Assembly (NCBI GenBank): GCA_026129095.1
Contig: JAHCIT010000009.1
Span: 62,001 to 126,000, forward strand
Direction of reading: 5' to 3'
DNA: 64,000 nt
Source: Deltaproteobacteria bacterium
GTDB lineage: Bacteria; JAGRBM01; JAHCIT01
Shown: positions 17,895 through 26,634 of the stretch, piece after piece
How positions within the stretch are numbered: the first letter of the stretch is position 1
Layout of the letters: every line of letters starts with the position of its first letter
Position numbers and translations under genes: made by a program
Notes under the pieces: model-generated
Databases searched by the model: none
Told to the model about the DNA's origin: nothing
The model's input: only the letters and a program-made list of their open reading frames with translations

Positions 17895-17931
17895 AAACCG
17901 CCGCGGAACCTGAAGGGACCGCGGCGGTTTT
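17895..17931 (+). terminator. strong intrinsic terminator
   Basis: AAACCGCCGCGG and CCGCGGCGGTTT form a perfect 12-bp stem with a 12-base loop, followed by TT. It sits 15 bases after the 64-residue gene. The A-rich left flank allows it to work on both strands, serving the convergent gene as well. Confidence 0.85.
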
Positions 17932-17964
17932 GCGTCTGGGAGCGGGATGCCGGGATACGAATCC

Positions 17965-18339
17965 CTACTTCCGTTTCTTCTTTCCCTTGGCCCGCTGACG
18001 GCGTTCGGCGTTGATGACAGCCGTGGCGATAATACCCGTAACGGCCGCGGCGGTGGAGACCGCACCCACAATGAGGCCCGTCAGGCGGAGAGCGCGGGAG
18101 CGTTTGGCCTGCTCGCGGTAGTAGTGAATGGTTCCGCCAGACCCCCGGATACCGGGGTCGGGAGGCGGCGGCTTCGGGCCTTTGGGCTTCGGAAGTTCGA
18201 TCGCCAGGTCAGCTGCAACCGTTTCGGTCAGCTTTTCCAGTTGGGTCGCAATATCCCCGGGCACGGCCTGAGCCTTCGCCTGCTTGCGGGATTTCCTGGC
18301 CGTGCGGGGTTTCGGAACAGGTTTCGGTTCAGCTTCCAC
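17965..18339 (-). CDS. hypothetical membrane-anchored basic protein
   Basis: GTG 18339 gives 124 residues and a start 12 bases after the DUF445 stop; an ATG at 18426 would overlap that gene by 76 bases and is less likely. The N-terminal part is Lys/Pro-rich (PKPVPKPRTARKSRKQAKAQ), then comes a Pro-rich stretch and one hydrophobic helix at about 82-108 (LIVGAVSTAAAVTGIIATAV). The end is extremely basic (GKKKRK). No family recognised. Probably cotranscribed with the DUF445 gene. Confidence 0.5.
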   Translation of the reverse strand: MEAEPKPVPKPRTARKSRKQAKAQAVPGDIATQLEKLTETVAADLAIELPKPKGPKPPPPDPGIRGSGGTIHYYREQAKRSRALRLTGLIVGAVSTAAAVTGIIATAVINAERRQRAKGKKKRK

Positions 18340-18350
18340 AAGGGCGAATC

Positions 18351-19331
18351 TTACCAGTATTTGTGGATTGCCGCAAAGACCGCGCCGAACAGGCCGCCGA
18401 AAATGGCCCCGTTCACGCGAATCCACTCCAGGTGGCTCTTGGTCTTGGTTTCAAACATCTCGCGAATGTCGTCGTCGGTAAAACGGATCAGGTTCTCCAG
18501 CACCATGTCGTGGATACGGCCCTCCATGCTGACGAGCAGGTAGTCCACGATCTGGATCTTGATCCGGTCGAACCGGGCCTTGAGTTCCTCATCAGTCCGC
18601 ACTTCGTCGGCCGAACGTCCCAGTTCTTCCTGGATGCGCTTGCGGACGTTCTCGTTCGTGGGGAGTCCCTTGACCTGTTCCAGTAGCGTCCTGGCGATGT
18701 CGGAGGCCATCACTTCCGTGTCGATAATGCCGACGGCATGGGCCACCTGCCCCACGCGGCCGACACGGTTTTTCACCTGTGACGAGAGAAAGTCGAGAAA
18801 CTCCTTCGAATCGATCCAGCTTGCCGCGCCCACGGCAATCTGCTTCAGGATCTCCTCAAGGGTCTCATCGTTGTCACGCAGATGCTCAAGCGCCTTTCCC
18901 AGCAGGTCACCCAGATCAATACCGGAGAGTTTCGACTTGATAACGTCCGCCGTGAGCCACTCTTCCTCGACGGCACGGGCAAGCCCCTCGACGATGCGGA
19001 TACGGTTTCGTGGAATGACACCCGATCCCGGCAGGAACCACATCCGGCGGAAGAGCATCTGGATGGCGATGAAATCGACGAAGGAGCCAATGAGCGCCGC
19101 CTCGCCGATTCGCTGCACCCACCAGGCGTAGGGCTCTCCGATTGCATAGGAGGATAGGTAGACGGCGAGGCTCGCCACCAGCGAGATCGTGCCCTTGTGG
19201 GCATCCAGCCAGCCGATGTCCGGTGCCGACGGGAGCGGCAGCACCCGGCGGGCCGTCGAGATCAGGCCAAACGGGTCGGGCAGCAGCGGTCTCCGCGGCG
19301 GCGGAGCGGTCGTCGTCTCCTCGGTCTCCAT
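18351..19331 (-). CDS. DUF445-family membrane protein
   Basis: 326 residues. An N-terminal membrane part (about 45-95, ISLVASLAVYLSSYAIG and ALIGSFVDFIAIQMLF) leads into IPRNRIRIVEGLARAVEEEWLT, the hallmark start of DUF445. Long helical, coiled-coil-like segments follow (about 110-290), with a final hydrophobic stretch (GAIFGGLFGAVFAAI). Cellular role is not established for the family. It faces away from the SCP2-type gene at 19459 across a short shared promoter gap. Confidence 0.88.
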   Translation of the reverse strand: METEETTTAPPPRRPLLPDPFGLISTARRVLPLPSAPDIGWLDAHKGTISLVASLAVYLSSYAIGEPYAWWVQRIGEAALIGSFVDFIAIQMLFRRMWFLPGSGVIPRNRIRIVEGLARAVEEEWLTADVIKSKLSGIDLGDLLGKALEHLRDNDETLEEILKQIAVGAASWIDSKEFLDFLSSQVKNRVGRVGQVAHAVGIIDTEVMASDIARTLLEQVKGLPTNENVRKRIQEELGRSADEVRTDEELKARFDRIKIQIVDYLLVSMEGRIHDMVLENLIRFTDDDIREMFETKTKSHLEWIRVNGAIFGGLFGAVFAAIHKYW

Positions 19332-19458
19332 AAACAGGACAGTTCAGGCGTCCGGATAGTGTTATGGACCCTTCCCCGCTCTTAAAACAAGCAACGGCCC
19401 TCTTCAGTTCCCGTAAAAATCCGGTCAAAGTTGCCAGTGCCGCACGTATGAAGGACCG

Positions 19459-19956
19459 GTGCAGCTGCGTTCGCTGAATATGGATCACCCTACCTATCTC
19501 AAGCTGAAATCATTCCTGGAAGACCGCCCCATCTGCCGCGAGGCCGCCCGCCCCTTGAGCAAGTCGGCCGCGGTACGAATCTTCTTCACCGACCACGAGG
19601 ACGAGTACCAGTTCCGGATGCAGGACGGAATACCCCGGCTGGAACCCGGACAGGCTGAGAAGCCCGATTTCACGCTCAGGCTGCCGACAGGCGCGGTGGA
19701 TGACCTCATCAACCTTCCCGAGGAGACTATTCCCGCATTCGGCATCAAGCTGATGGAACTGGTCTGGACTGCTGCCCCGGAGCGGAAAATCTCGGCCACA
19801 ATTCACAACGGCCCGGTCAGGCTTTTTGCCCACGGGTATTTCGGCATCCTGGCCAAGGGCGGCATGCCGGTGATGCGCTACCTCGCCAGCCGGGGGTTCG
19901 GGCAGATCGGCACCATTCGCAAACGGATGAGCCAGCTCGTCAAACCGGTCGAATGA
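19459..19956 (+). CDS. SCP2 sterol-transfer-like protein
   Basis: 165 residues from GTG 19459 (AAGGA only 3 bases before); ATG 19480 is the alternative start (MDHPTYLKL). The segment YQFRMQDGIPRLEPGQAEKP, TLRLPTGAVDDLI and NGPVRLFAHGYFGIL fits the SCP2 lipid-binding fold, where the protein holds a fatty acyl or sterol ligand in a hydrophobic tunnel. Cytoplasmic, no signal peptide. Context with acyl-CoA genes in the wider region is compatible. A short gap separates it from a REC-kinase gene on the same strand. Confidence 0.75.
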   Translation: MQLRSLNMDHPTYLKLKSFLEDRPICREAARPLSKSAAVRIFFTDHEDEYQFRMQDGIPRLEPGQAEKPDFTLRLPTGAVDDLINLPEETIPAFGIKLMELVWTAAPERKISATIHNGPVRLFAHGYFGILAKGGMPVMRYLASRGFGQIGTIRKRMSQLVKPVE

Positions 19957-20042
19957 CCGGGACTTGAAGCCCTCTTGCGGACGGAATACAGTTTCGTCCG
20001 TTTCATCAGGGAAACCGGGTTCTAACGAAGGGGAATGGCGCT

Positions 20043-21200
20043 TTGAGCGAGGCCGCCAAAATACTCGAACCTCAGCGCAAGTACACCATCTTCGTCGTCG
20101 ATGACGAGGAACTGGTGACGTTCGCCATTGCCCGTGCACTGGGCCGCAACCCCCAGTATGATATCCACACGTTCAACGCCCCGGTGGAGGCTGCCCGCAA
20201 GGCTGCCACCATGCCGGTGGACATGGTGATCGCCGATTACATCATGCCGGGCATGACCGGCATCGAACTGCTGACGCAGGTCCGCCAGCTTCATCCCGCC
20301 GCCGCCCGGATCATGATTACCGCCTATGCTGACAAGGAAAGTGTCATCAAGGCGATCAACGATGTCGGGCTGTTCTTCTACATCGAGAAACCCTGGAACA
20401 ACGAGGATCTCCGGCTCGTCGTCCAGCGCGGCCTCGACCAGCGCGACCTCATCGGCCAGCTCGAAGACCGGGTTCGGGATCTGGAGAAGGCCAACAAGGA
20501 ACTGAAGGACGCACGGGCCGAACTGATCCGCCGCGAACGGCTGTCGGCCATCGGCACCATGGCCTCGTCCATCATCCATGACTTCAAGGGTCCCATGACG
20601 GCGATTCTGGGATTCAGCGAACTGCTGGCGATGGACGAGGTGCCCAAGGAGGACAAGGCCAAGATCTACGAAACGCTCAGGGGCGAGATAGACCGCATGG
20701 TGGGAATGACGGGCGACGTGCTCGCATTCACCCGCGGCGAGATCGCCCACGCGCCGGAACTCACGGATATCGGCGAGTTCCTTTCCAATACGACATCCGC
20801 GCTTTCCAAGCTGCTGGGAAACGCCTCGGTGGAACTGGTCCACGAGTTCAAAGTCCAGCCTAAGGTCCAGATCGATCCACAGCGGTTCCGCCGCGTGATC
20901 GAGAATCTCATCTCGAACTCCTGCGATGCCATGCAGGATGGCGGCAAGATTTTCGTCCGTGTCGTTCCCGACGAGGACGGGAAAATCCACGTTGAAGTGG
21001 AAGATACCGGACGCGGAATACCCCCGGAAGTGCGCGACAAGCTGTTCGAGCCGTTCGCCACGTTTGGCAAGGCGCACGGGACCGGCCTTGGAATGGCCAT
21101 CGCGCGCAAGGTCGTAGAGGCCCACGGCGGGACGATCGAACTGGTGGACAAGGATACGCCGGGCGCCATGTTCCGGATCACCATTCCCGCCAGCGGCTGA
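20043..21200 (+). CDS. response-regulator/histidine-kinase protein (N-terminal REC)
   Basis: 385 residues from TTG 20043 (GGGGA about 8 bases upstream). Receiver domain 14-130 with phospho-acceptor D65 in IADYIMPGMTG, acidic pair VVDDEE and K116 in EKPW. A coiled-coil linker (about 132-168) leads to the kinase: H179 in SSIIHDFKGPMTAIL, N-box NLISNSCDAM, G1 DTGRGIPPE and G2 GTGLGMAIA. REC in front of the kinase, rather than after it, suggests the receiver gates kinase activity. No output DNA-binding domain. The next gene 18 bases downstream is a membrane kinase, so the two may form a relay. Confidence 0.95.
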   Translation: MSEAAKILEPQRKYTIFVVDDEELVTFAIARALGRNPQYDIHTFNAPVEAARKAATMPVDMVIADYIMPGMTGIELLTQVRQLHPAAARIMITAYADKESVIKAINDVGLFFYIEKPWNNEDLRLVVQRGLDQRDLIGQLEDRVRDLEKANKELKDARAELIRRERLSAIGTMASSIIHDFKGPMTAILGFSELLAMDEVPKEDKAKIYETLRGEIDRMVGMTGDVLAFTRGEIAHAPELTDIGEFLSNTTSALSKLLGNASVELVHEFKVQPKVQIDPQRFRRVIENLISNSCDAMQDGGKIFVRVVPDEDGKIHVEVEDTGRGIPPEVRDKLFEPFATFGKAHGTGLGMAIARKVVEAHGGTIELVDKDTPGAMFRITIPASG

Positions 21201-21218
21201 TTCACGATCCATAGCCCA

Positions 21219-22667
21219 ATGCAAACCCCATCAGTAACCACCGATTCCTCGCTGGTTGACCGTTTCCCCGCGCCATTCCGAAAGCTATGGGACTGGTTTT
21301 TCACCCTGCCAGAGGGCGTCCACACCGACTGGCGTGCCTACTATGCTGCCGCCCGGATCCGGGTAATATTCGCCGTCACCTTCGGGTTCGTCTACTGGCA
21401 TTTCTATCTCACCAAGCGCAGTGATCCGTTCTATAACCCCGACGCACTCGACATCTTCATCTCCGTTGATGCTCCACTCAGGGTCGCCTGGTTCACGCTA
21501 AATTTCTGGACCCTGTACGCCGCCCGGCCAGAGGGAGCCCGCTGGCGGCACTTCGCCACCGTCGCCATCGAGGTGTTCGTCGCCGCCAACATCATCATCC
21601 ATATGGGGGCGACGTCATCGAGTTTCCTGTTCGTCTACGTAGTCCATCCCATGATATACCGGCTCGGCTTCGACCGGGTGACCACGATCCTCTCGGCAAG
21701 CCTTTGTGTGACTTGCGCCATGGGCGGCGCATACCTGTCAGTCACCGGTATCTATCCGGAAGCTGCTTTCTACTCCGACTTCACGCGGGAAACCCTGCAG
21801 AATCCGCAGGTAAGTTTTCTATCGATCGGCAATCTGGCCGGCGGGCTGTTCACTGGAATCGGCCTCGCCGAGTGGTCCCGGCACGTCCTCGACCTGCGCG
21901 AGCAGGAACTCCGGCGCGTGAACGTGGAACTGGTCACGGCGATGGACGAGATTGCCCGCCAGCAGAAACAGCTCGCCGAAGCCGGTGCGCTTGCCGCCAT
22001 CGGCGAATTCGTCCGCGGCGCCGCCCACGAAATCGGGAATCCTCTCGGATCGGCACACAGTCTCGTCAGCGGCGTCCGCGAGGATCTGGAGAGCGCGTCC
22101 GGCGAACCGCTGGACCCGAAGCTACGCGAGGAACTCAGTGGCACCCTGGCGATGGCGCTCCAGGGACAGGAACGGGTCCGTTCCATTGTGTCGGTGCTGC
22201 ACGCCCTCTCAATCCATACGGAAGTAAAGTCGAGCACGTTTGAACTGCCCCACGCGCTCAAGCTGGCGATTGATTCACCCGGCCCGGAAAAGCCGGCAGT
22301 CCGTCTGGATGGCGATATCCCGCCCGTCACCATCCATGGCAACTGCGACCAGCTTGGGGATGCCTTTGGGCGTATCATGCAGAATGCCCGCGAGTTTGGC
22401 CGTCAGGACGTTACCGTCAGGGCAGAGGTCACCGATGGCGGACGCCGGGTGCAGGTGACGTTCACGGACGACGGGCCGGGTTTCACCAGCGACATGCTGA
22501 AAAGCGCGCTGGAGCCGTTCTCGACAAGCCGCAAGGCGGACAAGAAGCATCTGGGGCTTGGCCTGTTCATCGCCCGCATTGTGGTGGGGCGCATGGGAGG
22601 GCTTGTCACCGTGTCAAACAGCCCCGAAGGCGGCGCCCGCGTCACCGTTGAACTGCCAGCGGGCTGA
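21219..22667 (+). CDS. membrane sensor histidine kinase
   Basis: 482 residues. Five to six membrane helices in residues about 45-215 (VIFAVTFGFVYWHFYL, VAIEVFVAANIIIHM, FLFVYVVHPMIYRL and others) with no sizeable periplasmic loop, so it probably senses within the membrane. A coiled coil (about 220-260, EQELRRVNVELVTAMDEIARQQ split over it) precedes H270 in GAAHEIGNPLG. The ATPase part has NAREFG as N-box, DDGPGF and a short kinase end (LGLGLFIARIVV). Follows the REC-kinase gene on the same strand with an 18-base gap. Its cognate regulator is not obvious. Confidence 0.93.
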   Translation: MQTPSVTTDSSLVDRFPAPFRKLWDWFFTLPEGVHTDWRAYYAAARIRVIFAVTFGFVYWHFYLTKRSDPFYNPDALDIFISVDAPLRVAWFTLNFWTLYAARPEGARWRHFATVAIEVFVAANIIIHMGATSSSFLFVYVVHPMIYRLGFDRVTTILSASLCVTCAMGGAYLSVTGIYPEAAFYSDFTRETLQNPQVSFLSIGNLAGGLFTGIGLAEWSRHVLDLREQELRRVNVELVTAMDEIARQQKQLAEAGALAAIGEFVRGAAHEIGNPLGSAHSLVSGVREDLESASGEPLDPKLREELSGTLAMALQGQERVRSIVSVLHALSIHTEVKSSTFELPHALKLAIDSPGPEKPAVRLDGDIPPVTIHGNCDQLGDAFGRIMQNAREFGRQDVTVRAEVTDGGRRVQVTFTDDGPGFTSDMLKSALEPFSTSRKADKKHLGLGLFIARIVVGRMGGLVTVSNSPEGGARVTVELPAG

Positions 22668-22674
22668 AACTCCC

Positions 22675-24267
22675 CTACGCGACGAGATAGGGCCGGACGA
22701 CCTCGGACCAGAAGGCATTGCCCTTGCGTTCATAGCAGTCGGCGAACGATTCGCTGGAATGGCGCTCGCGCATGAACACATCCAGCACGGAGCGTACAAG
22801 GTCCACGCATTTTTCGGGATAAACCGCCTTGGCGCAGACGTCGCCCACGCGGCCCGCGCCCTGCAGGTGGCCGCCGATGGCGATCTGGTAGGCCTCACGT
22901 TTCTTGCCGTCCACGTTCTTCACCAGCCCCATGAACCCCAGGTCCGCCGTATGGTGCTGGGCGCAGGCGTTCGGACAGCCGTTGATATGAACGCGGAAGT
23001 TGCGGAACACGACCGAATACCGCTGGTCGCCGCCGAAGGTGTCCATGATCCGGTGCGCCAGTTCGGGGCTCTCCGCCACGGCCTTGTTGCACAGCGTGGT
23101 GCCGACACAGGCGACTGTATCGGCCAGATGCGAGTGTCCGTTCACGTCAAACCCGAGCCAGCGGAGCTGGGCCGTCAGTTCGTTCGTGTCGGTCGTGTGA
23201 ACCCAGTGCAGTTCAAGGTTCTGACGGTTGGTGAAGGTCACCGTGCCGTCACCGTACTTGTCGGCAAGATCGGCCACACGGTAGAGCTGCGAGGCCGAAA
23301 GGTCGCCGCGCCTTACCAGCGCACGTATGATCATCCGGTCCCGCTGCTTCTGCGGGTAGATGCCCACGTATTCATCCGGCGGCTGGATGGCGCCGCCCTG
23401 CTCGATGGGTGAGGCCGGGATGATCTCGTTTGCGTCCACAGACTCTTCCTGCCGGATGTAGTCCATCAGCGTCTGGCGGAACTTCTCCACGCCCCACTCG
23501 GCCAGCACGAACTTCATGCGCGCCTTGGTGCGAACCTTGCGGTTCCCGTGGTCGCGGAACAGCTTCACGAACGCGCGGCTCACCGGGACGACGCTCTCGG
23601 CCGGGATGAAATCGAATACCGCTTTGGCGAGGATCGGCTTCGCACCCAGGCCGCCGCCGGCCAGCACGCGGAAGCCGTTCTCGGCGACACCTTCGGTCAC
23701 CTTGCGTGTGGCGATATAGCCGATATCGTTGATCTGCGGCTGCGCGCAGGAGGCCGAGCATCCGTTAAACGATATCTTGAACTTGCGCGGCAGGTTGCGG
23801 AGTTCCTCGCGCACGATAAGGTCGTCATGCACGGCCCGCACGTATGGGTTTATGTCGAACGCCTCGTGGGTGCAGATACCCGCCCACGGGCAGGCGACGA
23901 TATTGCGAACCGTGTCGCCGCAGGCATTTTTGGTGGTGAGGCCGAGCAGGTCCAGTTCTTCCATCACCTTGTGGACATTCCCGATAGTCACCCAGTGTAG
24001 CTGGATATCCTGCCGGGTGGTGAGGTTCATCACGCTGCGGGCGTACCGATCGGCAATGTGGGCGATACCCCGGGCCTGGACCGCCGTGACACGGCCGCCG
24101 GGAATCTTGATGCGGATCATGTAGTAGCCGCGGTGGAGCTGGTTATAGACGCCATCGAACTTGAAGAGGTTCCAGTCCTCCTCGGTGATGGCGGCATCCC
24201 CGCGCTCGGCCCAGCCGCGGAAGTTGTTGTCAAAGCCCTTTAGTTTGGCCCGTTCGACGTCGTTCAT
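22675..24267 (-). CDS. siroheme nitrite/sulfite reductase with two Cys ligand sets
   Basis: 530 residues with the two-fold ferrodoxin-like repeat of nitrite/sulfite reductases, which reduce nitrite to ammonia or sulfite to sulfide using siroheme coupled to a 4Fe-4S cluster. The C-terminal half carries the usual ligands: C387 and C393 (CVGTTLC) with C431 and C435 (NGCPNAC). The N-terminal half also has a complete set: C126 and C132 (CPWAGIC) with C170 and C174 (NGCSASC), a position normally degenerate in one-siroheme enzymes. Nitrite versus sulfite cannot be decided. A single-cluster ferredoxin is encoded divergently 215 bases away and could be the electron donor. Confidence 0.92.
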   Translation of the reverse strand: MNDVERAKLKGFDNNFRGWAERGDAAITEEDWNLFKFDGVYNQLHRGYYMIRIKIPGGRVTAVQARGIAHIADRYARSVMNLTTRQDIQLHWVTIGNVHKVMEELDLLGLTTKNACGDTVRNIVACPWAGICTHEAFDINPYVRAVHDDLIVREELRNLPRKFKISFNGCSASCAQPQINDIGYIATRKVTEGVAENGFRVLAGGGLGAKPILAKAVFDFIPAESVVPVSRAFVKLFRDHGNRKVRTKARMKFVLAEWGVEKFRQTLMDYIRQEESVDANEIIPASPIEQGGAIQPPDEYVGIYPQKQRDRMIIRALVRRGDLSASQLYRVADLADKYGDGTVTFTNRQNLELHWVHTTDTNELTAQLRWLGFDVNGHSHLADTVACVGTTLCNKAVAESPELAHRIMDTFGGDQRYSVVFRNFRVHINGCPNACAQHHTADLGFMGLVKNVDGKKREAYQIAIGGHLQGAGRVGDVCAKAVYPEKCVDLVRSVLDVFMRERHSSESFADCYERKGNAFWSEVVRPYLVA

Positions 24268-24301
24268 GGTTCCCTGTGCTCCGGCCTGTCCGCGTGGACC
24301 A

Positions 24302-24321
24302 GCGGCTCCTTTAGGAGTCGC
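24302..24321. promoter_or_regulatory. inverted repeat in the reductase/ferredoxin divergent gap
   Basis: GCGGCTCC-ttta-GGAGTCGC, 8-bp arms with one mismatch, lies 35 bases upstream of the reductase ATG. It could be an operator or a 5'-leader hairpin. An AT-rich stretch at about 24362-24390 beside it is a likely promoter zone for one or both genes. Confidence 0.3.
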
Positions 24322-24482
24322 TTCTGTTTAGTAGATCAGCCGCCCGGACAGAAGGCGCCAATACCTAACAGTTTTAGTTATATTTAGAACCATCCCTGAG
24401 TTCAAGGGGTTGCCAAAGATAACTGGGCAACGGGACTCCCGTGGACAAGCGCCCGCCAAAGGGCCTAAATAAATCCTCAGCG

Positions 24483-24716
24483 ATGGCCGACAAGCGCAAA
24501 GCCTACCCCGAAAACCGGCCCGGCCGGTACTACGTGGACGACAACTGCATCGCCTGCGACGCCTGCGTGAATACGGCCCCGGAGTTTTTCGAAATGCACG
24601 ACAAGGGTTACTCTTTTGTCCGGAAGCAGCCCACTACCCCCGAAGAGACAGCCCTCTGCCGGGAAGCGCTTGAGGGGTGCCCCACCGAAGCGATCGGGGA
24701 TGACGGCGAGGAGTAA
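24483..24716 (+). CDS. single-cluster 4Fe-4S ferredoxin
   Basis: 77 residues from ATG 24483 (MADKRKAYPENRPGRYYVD, the family-like start); a GTG 42 bases earlier is in frame. Cluster ligands C22, C25 and C28 (CIACDAC) with C66 in GCPTEAIG give one [4Fe-4S]; C59 is an extra, unpaired Cys. The acidic C-terminus is typical of electron-transfer ferredoxins. It is divergent from the nitrite/sulfite reductase and heads a short plus-strand group with another Fe-S protein and a GlcD-type flavoprotein, so it may carry electrons for either. Confidence 0.9.
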   Translation: MADKRKAYPENRPGRYYVDDNCIACDACVNTAPEFFEMHDKGYSFVRKQPTTPEETALCREALEGCPTEAIGDDGEE

Positions 24717-24752
24717 GGTCCACCGTCCGGCAAAAGGAAGCCGCCTTTATTC

Positions 24753-25193
24753 ATGATCAGACGTCTCCAGGCCCTCGCATTTCTCGGCTGGCGGTTTTTC
24801 CTCCACTTCGTGAAACTCCTTTCCCCGTTCCACAAGCGGCCGGGGCTGGAGCAGTACCGCGAGAACTACACGAGCGAGGGACTGACGACGGTGTCGGCCA
24901 CCGAGCGCGAACGGTTCACCGGATTTGAAAAGTGCATCGCCTGCGATCTCTGCCTGCACGCATGGTTCACCGAAGGCGGACGCCGGTACGATCCGAGGGC
25001 TGCGACGCCGCGCGACCTCGCCCTGTGCCTCTCCCGCTCGATGCCCGACTACCCTTCCGCCCGTGCCATCGTGGACGGCTGGACCGGCATGGAGGGGTTC
25101 GAAAAGATATGCCCCCGCGGGGTGGACCTGCCGGGCATCGTCGAACTGATGCGCCGCCACATTGCCGCCTACGACGAAGCCACCGGCAAGTAG
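24753..25193 (+). CDS. small Fe-S protein (4Fe-4S, HdrC/GlcF-like fragment)
   Basis: 146 residues. A hydrophobic amphipathic N-terminus (LQALAFLGWRFFLHFVKLL) suggests membrane association. The cluster motif C61, C64, C67 (CIACDLC) is followed by C92 and by C120 in ICPRGVDLP, enough for one [4Fe-4S] in the manner of succinate dehydrogenase/heterodisulfide reductase-type modules, but the second cluster motif is missing. It lies between ferredoxin and the FAD-linked oxidase, 13 bases before the latter, so it probably passes electrons from that flavoprotein to the membrane quinone pool. Confidence 0.75.
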   Translation: MIRRLQALAFLGWRFFLHFVKLLSPFHKRPGLEQYRENYTSEGLTTVSATERERFTGFEKCIACDLCLHAWFTEGGRRYDPRAATPRDLALCLSRSMPDYPSARAIVDGWTGMEGFEKICPRGVDLPGIVELMRRHIAAYDEATGK

Positions 25194-25206
25194 CAGCCAT
25201 CCGGCC

Positions 25207-26622
25207 ATGCCTGTTCACCAGAGCTATCCGCCCGTCACCCCGGAAACCATCGCACGGCTCCGGCAGATCGCCGGCAGTTCCCATGTCATGACCGACGATG
25301 AAACCGTGGATGACTACAGCCATGACGAGACCGAGGACCTCGTCTTCCGTGCCGCCGTGGTGGTGGAACCGGGAACCACTGAAGAAGTATCGGCAATTCT
25401 AAAGCTGGCTGCTGAAGCCGGAATCCCGGTGACCCCACGGGCGGGCGGCACCGGTCTGTCAGGCGGCGCGTTGCCGGTCCATGGCGGCATCCTGCTCTCG
25501 ATGAAACGCTTCAACCGGATTCTGGAGATCGACCGAGCGAACGTGATGGCGGTAGTGGAGCCGGGAGTTATCACCGAGGTCTTTCAGAATGCCGTCGAGG
25601 CGGAAGGGCTGTTCTATCCGCCAGATCCCGCCTCCCGTGGCTCCTGTCATCTCGGCGGGAACCTGGCCGAATGTTCCGGCGGCCCTCGCGCCGTGAAATA
25701 CGGCGTCACCAAGGACTACGTGCTGGGCCTGGAAGCGGTTCTTCCCAACGGCGAGATCATCCGCACGGGCGGCAAACTGCTGAAGAATGTCACTGGATAC
25801 AACCTCACGCAGCTGATTATCGGCAGCGAAGGAACACTCGCCGTCATCACCCGGATCACCTTCCGGCTCATCCCCCTGCCCCCTTGCCGCGAGACGCTGA
25901 TGGCGGCCTTCGATTCGCCGGAGGATGCCTGCCGCACCGTCTCATCCCTGTTCCTGGGCGGTGTCGTTCCGTCGGCCTGCGAATTCATGGAGCGTGACGC
26001 AGTGGAAAGCTCCTGCCGGCACCTCGGCCGGACGATTCCCAACCGTGACGCCGCCGCGCACCTGCTGATCGAGGTGGATGGCCCCGGACCTGCGGAAGTC
26101 CGTGCCCAGGCTGAACGTGTCGCCGAAATCGTCATGGTAGGTGGCGCTCGAGACGTGATCCTTGCCGACGGCCTCGCCAAGCAGAACGAACTCTGGGCGA
26201 TCCGGCGCGCTACCGGCGAGGCAGTCAAGAAGCGGGCGGTTTACAAGGAAGAAGACACGGTTGTGCCCCGGGCCGCACTCCCGGAACTGCTCCGGGGCGT
26301 CAAGTCGATCTGCTCCCGGTATGGCGTCACCAGCGTCTGCTATGGTCACGCCGGAGACGGCAATCTGCACGTGAACCTGCTGAAGGAAAACATCACGGAC
26401 CACGAGTGGAACGAGAAACTCCCACTCTGCATTGAGGAGATATTCCGTCACACCTGCAGTCTTGGCGGAACCATCTCCGGCGAACACGGGATCGGCTATG
26501 TGCAGAAACGATACCTGCCGATCGCCTTCACGGCAGCAGAGATGGCCATTCTCAAAAGCGTGAAATCCGCTTTCGACCCCAAGGGTATCCTGAATCCCGG
26601 AAAGATATTTCCGGACGAGTAG
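25207..26622 (+). CDS. FAD-linked 2-hydroxyacid dehydrogenase (GlcD family)
   Basis: 471 residues from ATG 25207 (MPVHQSYPPVTPETIARL); an upstream ATG would overlap the Fe-S gene. PCMH-type FAD domain: VTPRAGGTGLSGGALP near 85-100, VEPGVITEVFQ, GGNLAECSGGPRAVKYG and IIGSEGTLAVITRI. C-terminal FAD-oxidase domain with CYGHAGDGNLHVNL, metal-site-like HAGDGNLH, and ISGEHGIGYVQKRYL. The family oxidises glycolate, D-lactate or other 2-hydroxyacids. The adjacent Fe-S protein is the probable electron acceptor in place of the usual GlcE/GlcF. Confidence 0.93.
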   Translation: MPVHQSYPPVTPETIARLRQIAGSSHVMTDDETVDDYSHDETEDLVFRAAVVVEPGTTEEVSAILKLAAEAGIPVTPRAGGTGLSGGALPVHGGILLSMKRFNRILEIDRANVMAVVEPGVITEVFQNAVEAEGLFYPPDPASRGSCHLGGNLAECSGGPRAVKYGVTKDYVLGLEAVLPNGEIIRTGGKLLKNVTGYNLTQLIIGSEGTLAVITRITFRLIPLPPCRETLMAAFDSPEDACRTVSSLFLGGVVPSACEFMERDAVESSCRHLGRTIPNRDAAAHLLIEVDGPGPAEVRAQAERVAEIVMVGGARDVILADGLAKQNELWAIRRATGEAVKKRAVYKEEDTVVPRAALPELLRGVKSICSRYGVTSVCYGHAGDGNLHVNLLKENITDHEWNEKLPLCIEEIFRHTCSLGGTISGEHGIGYVQKRYLPIAFTAAEMAILKSVKSAFDPKGILNPGKIFPDE

Positions 26623-26634
26623 GGAAGTCCGGCT

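Noticed and set aside
16956-18071. 371-codon minus-strand open frame
   Set aside because: It overlaps the lipoprotein and the small gene, both with ribosome sites, plus a terminator; composition is low-complexity and family-free.
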